Source: Colius striatus
Taxonomy: Eukaryota; Chordata; Aves; Coliiformes; Coliidae
NCBI RefSeq assembly: GCF_028858725.1
Contig: NC_084781.1
Span: 1,992,513-2,056,512 of the forward strand
Reading direction: 5' to 3'
Length of the DNA: 64,000 nt
The notes beneath the pieces were generated by a model. That model made no database searches. It saw only the letters and a list, made by a program, of their open reading frames with translations, and was not told the DNA's origin. Below are positions 57,801 through 64,000 of the stretch, piece by piece. Numbering within the stretch: position 1 is the first letter of the stretch; each line of letters starts with the position of its first letter. A program made the translations under genes and the position numbers.

Positions 57801-60800
57801 CCCAGAGCCCAGGCAGCTTGCAGGGACAGACCCCACCAGCAAGGGACAGCTTCCCATCCCAGGGACAGCTCCAGCTTTGTGCCCAGGGACTTTCCACAGC
57901 CCCAGGGTGACCAACCTCTGTTTGCTCTTGCAGCTGTTGACCCCAGCATAGCTTCCTCATCTCGAGACAGTAAGTACAGCCCTTCTGCAGCCTCCTGATG
58001 GCCTCTTTGGGGTGGTGGTTTCCCCTGTGGGGTGGGGAAGGGCCTGGAGAGACGTGCTCCACGTGCAGGGCAAACCTCCGCCTGCTGCTTGGAGCTGGTT
58101 TGGGTCAGCCAGACTCCCCAGGGTGCTGAGCTCTGCGTCCCTGGGGTAAAGGCAGGGCAGTACCACCTCTTTTTTTACCCTGGTTAACTCTCCCCTGCTC
58201 TCCTTGGGCAGATAGCTGCATATTTGCTCTCCATGCCAAGGAAGGGGAGGTCACCAGTTTCACCACGCCGGGCTTCCCCAACAGCCCCTACCCCAACAAC
58301 GCTCTCTGCTACTGGGCACTGAGGGCAGATGCCAACTCTGTCATCAGCCTGACCTTCAAGACACTGGAGCTGGAGCAGTGCAGGGATGGCAGTGACTACA
58401 TCAAGGTGTACAACTCCCTGAGCCCTGTGGAGCCTCATGCTATGGTCAGGTGAGGGTCCTCAGTAGCTTCCCGTGCAGCTCTCCAGTTCTGGCATCAGCT
58501 TGGCAAGGGTGGCACTGAGAAATCCTCCTGGGAACTGAGCTTCTCTCCTTGCTCAGAGGTGATTTGTGCTGCTTGAGGCTCTCCCTGCAGCTCTGTCTAA
58601 TGGATTTTGGCCCTCACTTCCTAGGCTCTGTGGGAATTATGCCCCTTCCTACAACCTGACCTTCCTGTCCTCCCAGAACGTCCTGCTCGTCACGTTGGTT
58701 ACCAACAAGGAGGGGAGATTCCCTGGCTTTAAGGCTGAGTTCTTCCAGCTCCCAAAGATGAAAGGTGAGGCAAGACCTTGGCCCAGTTCCTCCCACCTCT
58801 CCTTGCTGCAGGCAGCTGTGGCTGTGGTCAGTTTGCCAGGGTTGTTTCCAGAGAAGGTCGTGTCTTGCCTCCTGGAGCTTGCCTTGCCCATGGCTGCTGT
58901 AATGCTGTCCCTTGGTGAGGGCAAATAAAGGAGTGATGTTGGATCAGAAATGCAGATTGATGTCTGCAGGAAGAACCTAACTGCTCTCCTGGGTTCTCTC
59001 CAAGCTGTGGAGCTGAGCTGCTGTCTCTAGAGATGGACTTAACCTTGTTAGAGACTGCTGCATCTTGTTTCCCCTTCCTGCCTGAGCTTGTGAATCTCTG
59101 AACCTCTAAGCCATTGCCATCATCCTGCTTATCTTCTAGCCTGTGGTGGGACTCTGAAAGGAGAGAGTGGCACCTTCACAACTCCCTACTACCCAGCACA
59201 CTACCCCCCAGCCATGGACTGTGTCTGGAAGATAGAGGTAAGATGGGCTTCTCTCTTTGCCTTAATGTACCTGCCAAGTGAGCTTGGTTACGCAGGACAC
59301 TGTGCAAGGCAGCCCACAGCCTGAGGACTTAGTCTGGTGTCACTGGAGGGAGGGTTTTGGAGCTGGTGCCAAAAGCTGGGAGAGGCCTGAACCTTGTGGG
59401 AGACTTGTAGCCCCCCATTAACTGTGGCTTTGCACTAGAGCACATGGGCTTTGGCACAGGCAGAGCTGGTGTGGGGAGAAACCTTCTGCTCTGGGAGAAC
59501 AGGCACAAAGGGCTGGCTTCAGCCTCCCTCTGTGTGCTTGTCTGAGCTGGGATTCTGAGCTCAACAAGCCAAGCAACTGTCTAAATGCCCATTAGAGCCA
59601 CAGAGCCACTGCAGGAAGGTGCTGCTTTTCCTGCTGCACTTCCAATCTTCAGTTACCTCCCTCCAAACCCTTCCCCTACAAAACTCAGCCCTGTTTTCTA
59701 TGCTCTACAAAACCAGTGTGTCACTGGCTCTGCTTCCTCTGGCAGGTTCCCTCCACAAAGAACGTGAAGGTGCGTTTCAACATGTTCTTCGTGCTGGAGC
59801 CTGGGATCCCTGTCACCTCCTGCACCAAGGACTATGTGGAGGTCAACAGCACGAGGTGAGCATCAAGGGCTCCCACAGCCTGAGTGGAGGGGCTGCATCC
59901 TGTTGTAAAACACCCTGTGCTCCTCTAAAAGTTGCCATGGGAAGGAGTGTGCTGAGGCTATTTGGGGTATGAGGAGGCAGGAGGGTGCTTGGAGTGAGGT
60001 GGGGGTTGGTCTCCCAAGTAAGGAGTGATGAGACAAGAGGAAATGGGCTCAAGCTGCCCCAGGGGAGGCTGAGGTTGGAGTTGAGGCAGAACTGTTTCCC
60101 TGAGAGGGGTGTCAGCCCTGTGCCAGGGAGGTGGTTGAGTCCCATGTCTGGAGGGATTCCAAAGCCATAACTCTCTGCAACTCCCTGACAGGAGGCTGCA
60201 GGGAGCTGGGGGTCAGGCTCTGCTCCCAAGTGACAGGACCAGAGGAAATGGTCTCCAGTTGCCCCAGGGGAGGTTGAGGCTGGAGCTGAGGCAGAACTGT
60301 TTCCCTGAGAGGGGTGTCAGCCCTGTGCCAGGCTGCCCAGGGAGCTGGGGCAGTGCCCAGCCCTGGAGGGATCCCAGAGCCGTGGAGCTGAGGTGCTGAG
60401 GCTGTGGGGTAGTGCTGGGCTGGGAGCTTCAAGTTCTTTTCCAACCCAAATGACTCAGTGGCTGTGATTCCCGTGTCTCTGGGGTGTGCAGTGACCCTTT
60501 GTGCTCACAGGGAGTTCCAGCTATGCCATTGGGTTGGCTTGGTGCTGCCCTACAGCCCTTTGCCCACCATTGCTGTCTCCTCCCTGCAGGTACTGTGGGG
60601 AAAGGTCCCAGTTTGTGGTGGTCAGTGCTAGCAACAAGATAGAGGTGCGTTTCCACTCAGACCAGTCCTACACAGACACTGGCTTCTCTGCTGAGTACCT
60701 GTCCTACGACTCCAGCGACCGTGAGTGCAACCCCCGGCCCCTGTGTGTGTGTGTGTGTGTGTGTGGGGAGGAACTGCTTTGCCTGAGGCTTGGAGGCTCT

Positions 60801-63081
60801 CCCTCCTCTGTGCCCCTGTAAATTGGGAAACCTCTTACAAGAGTCTTAACCCTCTTCTTTGTTCTCCCCTCTCAGCCTGCCCTGGCAAGTTTACGTGCAA
60901 CACGGGGCGCTGCATCGACAGGAGCATGCGCTGCGACGGGTGGCTGGACTGCGTGGATGGCAGCGATGAGAGAGGCTGCAGTGAGTCTGCCCTTTGGGTC
61001 AGGGGAAGGGTTGGCTCAGCCTGTGAGGGTGGCTGATGTGGGGATGTGTCTTCTGGGGAATGTGGCTTGGTGCTGAGGCTTTGCAGAGGCACCTGCCTGC
61101 CTCGCTCCTCGGGGTTAGAGCACAGGGAGAAGCAGTGGGTGTGGGGATCTGGAATCAGAGAAGGACAGAGTGGTGGGGTTGGGGGTGGGAGGGACCTGCA
61201 GAGCTCAGCCAGCCCAAGCCCCTGCTGAAGCAGGTTCCCCTTGCTCAGGGGACACAGGAACATGTCCAGGTGGGTTTGGGAACCTCTCAAGAAGGAGCCT
61301 CCACACCCTCCCTGGGCAGCCTGGGCCAGGGCTCCCTCACCTCAGCACCAAAGGGGTTTCTCCTCCTGTTCCAGTGGAACTTTGTGTTCCAGCTTGTGCC
61401 CATCACCCCTTGTCCTGTCACTGGCCACCACAAAGCAAAGACTGGCCTCACCCTCTCCACACCAACCCTTTAGGTTTTAATCAGCATTGATAAAGTCCAT
61501 CCTCAGCCTTCTCTCCAGACCAAACAGCCCCAGATCTCACAGCCTTTCCTCCTCACAGAGCTGCTCCAGCCCCCTCATCATCCTGGTAGCCCTGTGCTGG
61601 CCTCTCTCCAGCACTTCCCTGTCTCAAGGAGCCTCCTGTCAGTTTGGGATCCTTTCCCACCATGGGAGCTGTGGCTTCCTGCTAATCTAACCCTCTCCCA
61701 CTGGGATGTCCCTCCCTTTCCAGTCCCTCCCAGCTGGGCACGTGTTGTTTCTAGTCCGTGCTCGGGGCTGGTGTGGTTCGGCTGAGCTGGGAGGCACGAG
61801 GGGGTGGATTTTGTTGCTGGGCTGGGATTGCTGGGGGTTCCACAGGTGCCTTTGCACGTCTCTCCACCTGATATATGTCTCTCCCTTTCCAGCCTGTACT
61901 GACCAGCAGTTCAAGTGCCAGAATGGCTGGTGCAAGCCCAAGTTCTGGGTCTGTGACAACGTGGACGACTGCGGCGACAACAGCGACGAGCTGCAGTGCA
62001 GTAAGTGTGCAGAGGGGGAATGGGGCTCTGGGCAAAGAAAGGGCAGCTTGCATTGCTGAGGGTGTGCTGTGTAGAGAAGAAGAGTCTGGGGATGCAGGTA
62101 ATAAGAGGTTTAACAAGGCCAAGGGCTGGGTGTTGCACTTGGGCCTCACCAACCCTTGGTAATACGACAGGCTGGGGCAGAGGGACTGGAGAATACAGAG
62201 GGGAAGGGCCTGGGGAGGGGTTGGATCAGCACTGGGGGGGCAGCAGGGGCAGGGCAGGGATTGTCCCCCTGTGCTGGGCCCTGGGGAGGCTGCAGCTCCA
62301 GGGCTGTGCTCAGTGCTGGGTCTCCCAAGACACTGAGGGGCTGCAGCGTGGCCAGAGCCGGGCACTGAGCTGGGGAAGGGGCTGGAGCACAAGGGGCTGG
62401 GGAGGGGCTGAGGGAATGGGGGTGTTGAGCCTGGAGAAGAGGAGGCTGAGGGCAGCCAGCAGCACTCTCTGACACTCCCTGGCAGGAGGCTGCAGGGAGC
62501 TGGGGCTCTGTTTCTCCTGAGTGACAGGACAAGCTCTTTCCCAGCCAAAATGACTCAGCGATTCTATGAATTACTGTTTGTATGTTGTGGCTGCTGAGGC
62601 TTTCCTTTGCCTGGGGGGAAGGAAGATGGCAACAGCCACGTGTTGGAGGTCCAGGTGGGATCCATGCCCTCCCATCTCTCTTCCCCCAGGCTGTGCAGCA
62701 GACAGCTTCAAGTGTGACAACGGGAAGTGCATCCCCCAGGCACGGCAGTGTGACGGCAAAGACGACTGCGGCGACGGCAGCGACGAGGGCAGCTGCAGCA
62801 ACGGTGAGCAGGGGCTGCCTGCCATCCCCTTTTTCCCCTGGCAGTGCCCTGTGGCATGGTGAGGGATGTCCAGAAGAATTTGAAGGGCTTCCTAAATGGT
62901 TCAGCCTCCCCAGAACTGGGGCTGAGCCCTCTTGCTTTGGTCCTGCCCGCAGCAGCCCGCACGACCGTGACCTGCAAGGACTACACGTACAAGTGCCGCA
63001 GCGGGCACTGCATCAGCAAACAGAACCCTGAGTGTGATGGGGAGCAGGACTGTGAGGACAGCTCTGATGAGGACAACTGTG
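48835..63081 (+). CDS. ST14: ST14, matriptase (5' part: cytoplasmic tail, TM, SEA, CUB1-2, LDLa1-4)
   Basis: Type II transmembrane serine protease that acts at epithelial surfaces. Fifteen exons join in frame to 596 residues. Layout: cytoplasmic tail 1-48 with the family motif [11 protein letters not shown] about 49-69 and SEA about 75-190. The self-cleavage site GSIIAY is present (G142/S143). CUB1 is about 208-325, CUB2 about 333-440, and four LDLa repeats span about 446-596. N-glycosylation sequons include NSS, NLT and NST. The human protein is 855 residues; the catalytic domain with its His/Asp/Ser triad is not in the window. The match to matriptase is very strong through CUB2 ([27 protein letters not shown]). 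The start codon was chosen because it has good context and gives [11 protein letters not shown] before the conserved LEEGVEFLP. Introns are rich in CR1. Confidence 0.94.
49385..49443. repeat. 18-bp minisatellite, three copies plus
   Basis: Perfect copies of gcttaagctgctgccttg at 49385-49402, 49403-49420 and 49421-49438, followed by a partial gctt. In one frame it reads as repeated LSCCLG. Confidence 0.95.
52665..52812 (+). mobile_element. Diverged CR1 piece, plus
   Basis: Shares ctgcagctccagggctgtgt and gctggagcacaagg with type-A copies at 32640 and 57240 but is degraded and lacks a tail. Lies in ST14 intron 1. Confidence 0.55.
54326..54369. repeat. 22-bp tandem duplication
   Basis: Two near-identical copies of gggcttggtggtgtccagt plus three bases (54326-54347, 54348-54369), at the 5' edge of a CR1 copy. 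Confidence 0.85.
54348..54868 (+). mobile_element. CR1 3' end, plus (type B), ending 61 bp before ST14 exon 2
   Basis: From gggctccccagctgcagagg through gaggaaaggctgtgggacct and gccctggcccaggctgccca-like sequence to the tail cttcatgattctatgacc. An internal stretch repeats atcaatgctgat (about 54521-54562). Confidence 0.87.
54930..55089 (+). CDS. ST14: ST14 exon 2 (residues 21-73, TM anchor)
   Basis: [19 protein letters not shown], basic stop KRGPKRR, then hydrophobic [20 protein letters not shown]. Donor is T/GTGAGT (phase 1). Confidence 0.95.
55138..55650 (-). mobile_element. CR1 3' end, minus (type A), internally repeated
   Basis: Starts cagaatcatttaggttggga. The type-A block is complete. 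A second diverged copy of the gttctgcctcagctccaa to tgtcctgtcattcatt section recurs at 55488-55560, so there is an internal duplication or a second insertion. Confidence 0.85.
55820..55947 (+). CDS. ST14: ST14 exon 3 (residues 74-116, SEA)
   Basis: [20 protein letters not shown] to AQKVKST, with the YENSSS sequon region. Starts the SEA module in phase 1. Confidence 0.94.
56472..56542 (+). CDS. ST14: ST14 exon 4 (residues 117-139, SEA)
   Basis: [20 protein letters not shown] to TAF, plus two bases of S140. Acceptor is aacctttcag, donor is AG/GTGAGT. Confidence 0.93.
56907..57067 (+). CDS. ST14: ST14 exon 5 (residues 140-193, SEA with cleavage site)
   Basis: [20 protein letters not shown] to VVAF. 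G142/S143 (56911-56916) is the predicted SEA autocleavage bond. Donor is C/GTGAGT (phase 1). Confidence 0.94.
57240..57798 (+). mobile_element. CR1 3' end, plus (type A, about 560 bp)
   Basis: cctgtgctgggccctgggga at the left, ctgagaggggtgtcagccct in the middle and tcaatgattctgtgactcag at the tail. Near twin of the 32640 copy. Confidence 0.88.
57934..57969 (+). CDS. ST14: ST14 exon 6 (residues 194-205, 36-bp microexon)
   Basis: [11 protein letters not shown] linker between SEA and CUB1. In phase 1 at both ends. Acceptor is tcttgcag, donor is CA/GTAAGT. Confidence 0.9.
58212..58449 (+). CDS. ST14: ST14 exon 7 (residues 206-284, CUB1)
   Basis: [20 protein letters not shown] to [12 protein letters not shown] Cys and FPNSPYP motif visible. 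Donor is AG/GTGAGG. Confidence 0.95.
58625..58764 (+). CDS. ST14: ST14 exon 8 (residues 285-331, CUB1 end)
   Basis: [20 protein letters not shown] to [11 protein letters not shown] sequon matches the conserved matriptase site. Confidence 0.95.
59140..59237 (+). CDS. ST14: ST14 exon 9 (residues 332-364, CUB2)
   Basis: [20 protein letters not shown] to CVWKIE. Donor is GAG/GTAAGA. Confidence 0.95.
59746..59855 (+). CDS. ST14: ST14 exon 10 (residues 365-400, CUB2)
   Basis: [20 protein letters not shown] to YVEVNST. Acceptor is ctctggcag, donor is AG/GTGAGC. Confidence 0.94.
59990..60172 (+). mobile_element. CR1 fragment, plus (first of tandem pair)
   Basis: Shares caagaggaaatgggctcaag, gaactgtttccctgagaggg and tcagccctgtgccaggg with its neighbour. 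It has lost the tail and is directly followed by another type-A copy. Confidence 0.8.
60173..60470 (+). mobile_element. CR1 fragment, plus (second of tandem pair)
   Basis: ctgacaggaggctgcaggga, gaactgtttccctgagaggg, then a tail around caaatgactcagtggctgtg. Both copies sit in the ST14 intron between exons 10 and 11. Confidence 0.84.
60590..60720 (+). CDS. ST14: ST14 exon 11 (residues 401-444, CUB2 end)
   Basis: [20 protein letters not shown] to YLSYDSSD. Near-identical to mammalian matriptase. Donor is C/GTGAGT, followed 20 bp later by a GT repeat. Confidence 0.96.
60742..60765. repeat. GT dinucleotide repeat
   Basis: About eleven TG/GT units starting 21 bp after the ST14 exon 11 donor. Confidence 0.92.
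60876..60980 (+). CDS. ST14: ST14 exon 12 (residues 445-479, LDLa1)
   Basis: [20 protein letters not shown] to DGSDERGC. Six Cys and the acidic DGSDE Ca-binding motif present. Confidence 0.95.
61165..61627 (-). mobile_element. CR1 3' end, minus (type B)
   Basis: Starts gtggtggggttgggggtggg, then ctccacaccctccctgggca. It continues into a more 5' CR1 block (ttctctccagaccaaacagc, cctctctccagcacttccct). Confidence 0.86.
61893..62000 (+). CDS. ST14: ST14 exon 13 (residues 480-515, LDLa2)
   Basis: [20 protein letters not shown] to DNSDELQC. Complete LDLa repeat in one phase-1 exon. Confidence 0.95.
62105..62573 (+). mobile_element. CR1 3' end, plus, internally deleted
   Basis: Begins with aacaaggccaagggctgggt (CR1 3'-UTR), passes through gagcctggagaagaggaggc and jumps to a tail atgactcagcgattctatga, missing the middle type-A block. 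Confidence 0.84.
62690..62803 (+). CDS. ST14: ST14 exon 14 (residues 516-553, LDLa3)
   Basis: [20 protein letters not shown] to [10 protein letters not shown]. Complete LDLa repeat. Confidence 0.95.
62953..63081 (+). CDS. ST14: ST14 exon 15 (residues 554-596, LDLa4), last exon in window
   Basis: [20 protein letters not shown] to DSSDEDNC. The acceptor is a NAGNAG pair (cgCAGCAG), so one alanine is optional. The protease-domain exons lie beyond 64000. Confidence 0.94.
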
Positions 63082-63127
63082 GTGAGTGCCCTGGGGAAGA
63101 GGATACATGGATGGGCCTCTTAGAGAA

Positions 63128-63358
63128 ACAAGCCAGGGGAGGTTGAGGTTGGAGCTGAGGCAGAACTGTTTCCCTGAGAGGGGTGTCAGCCCTGTGCCAG
63201 GCTGCCCAGGGAGCTGGGGCAGTGCCCAGCCCTGGAGGAATCCCAAAGCCCTGGAGCTGAGGTGCTGAGGGTAGTGCTGGGCTGGGCAGGGTGAAGTCAG
63301 AGCTGGGATTCCAGCAGCTTTTAAAGCTCTTTCCCAACCCAAATGATTGTGTGATCCA
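63128..63358 (+). mobile_element. CR1 fragment, plus (type A)
   Basis: gaactgtttccctgagaggg through gctttaaagctctttccca-like sequence to the tail aatgattgtgtgatccaa. Starts 47 bp after ST14 exon 15. Confidence 0.83.
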
Positions 63359-63644
63359 AGTGTGGCAGAGAGAGCCCCTGGATCTTCCTGTGTGACACCT
63401 CCATCTGCAAAGAGCCAGACTGTGTCCTTCTGCAGTTTGGGGAGTGTCTGCACTGGTCAAGAGGGCTGACACACATCACACAGGGGGTTGTCTGGGTGTT
63501 TACCAGGAAATATGTGAGCCAAGTGAGTGTTTGTGCTCCTGTGCTGATGGCATCAGCCGCCCCTGATGTGGGTGATGGGGCATTTGTAGTGGAGGAGGCA
63601 GCCCAGAGGCACCAAGGGCTTGGATGTGTTGAAGGAGACTGGGA

Positions 63645-64000
63645 GTGACACATCAGGGCTACCAAGGTGCTGAGGGGACTGGAGCATGTGTCAGCTGAGG
63701 AAAGGCTGTGGGACCTGGGGCTGTTCAGCCTGGAGAAGACTTAAGAGGGGTAAAAGGTGGAAGTCAAGAGGATGGGGTGACAGTGGTGGCCAGGGACAGG
63801 ACGAGGGGTGATGGGCACAAGCTGGAACACAACAAGCTCCACTGGAATAGGAGGAGCAAGTCCTTTGGTGCTGAGCTGAGGGAGCCCTGGCCCAGGCTGC
63901 CCAGGGAGGGTGTGGAGGCTCCTTCTCAGGAGGTTCCCAACCCCACCTGGACACGTTCCTGTGCCCCCTGAGCCAGGGGAACCTGCTGTAGCAGGGACTT
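63645..64000 (+). mobile_element. CR1 fragment, plus (type B), cut by the window end
   Basis: gaggaaaggctgtgggacct, gctgttcagcctggagaaga and gccctggcccaggctgccca are visible. The 3' tail lies beyond position 64000. Confidence 0.85.

Noticed and set aside
61751-62548. Minus-strand 265-codon open frame
   Set aside because: It covers ST14 exon 13 in antisense and a CR1 copy. Its C-terminal half is antisense to the LDLa2 exon and its N-terminal half is the recurrent CR1 peptide.
48601-63081. A different CUB/LDLa protease or a complement-type protein instead of ST14
   Set aside because: The order TM-SEA-CUB-CUB-four LDLa, the LEEGVEFLP tail motif and the near-identical end of CUB2 fit matriptase specifically.

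Overview
The window is vertebrate nuclear DNA and almost certainly avian. It holds three spliced, multi-exon genes, all on the + strand. It also carries more than 20 truncated CR1 LINE 3' ends, whose tails match the bird form (ATTCTATGATTCTATGA-like, or the complement at the start of minus copies). CR1 makes up roughly a third of the last 10 kb, which suggests a bird lineage with high CR1 load. That lineage inference is weak. No prokaryotic features, rRNA, tRNA or CRISPR arrays were seen.

Region 1 (1-about 23,380) is the 3' two-thirds of PRDM10. Fourteen exons encode about 813 residues: ten C2H2 zinc fingers, an AT-hook-like basic patch, a Gln/Ser/Thr-rich C-terminus and a 3 kb 3' UTR. The N-terminus and PR domain lie upstream of the window.

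Region 2 (about 23,395-41,760) is a complete NFRKB gene, encoding the INO80 complex subunit that binds UCHL5. A CpG-island promoter begins about 40 bp after the last PRDM10 poly(A) signal. Twenty-five coding exons join in frame to 1,307 codons plus stop, with the N-terminal DEUBAD region, the winged-helix-like region and a long Ser/Thr/Pro/Val-rich C-terminus.

Region 3 (about 41,760-48,600) is intergenic, with no gene I can support and a few CR1 pieces.

Region 4 (48,835-end) is the 5' part of an ST14 (matriptase) gene: cytoplasmic tail, transmembrane anchor, SEA, two CUB and four LDLa modules. The gene runs off the window before the serine protease exons. Its introns are heavily loaded with CR1.

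I did not find a new multi-gene system. The most useful observations are at the level of gene architecture. They are a frame-preserving cryptic donor inside NFRKB, strictly phase-1 modular exons in ST14 with the SEA block flanked by inverted CR1 copies, five PRDM10 fingers each cut by a phase-0 intron, the very tight PRDM10/NFRKB junction, and an NFRKB-ST14 neighbourhood that differs from the mammalian order as I recall it.
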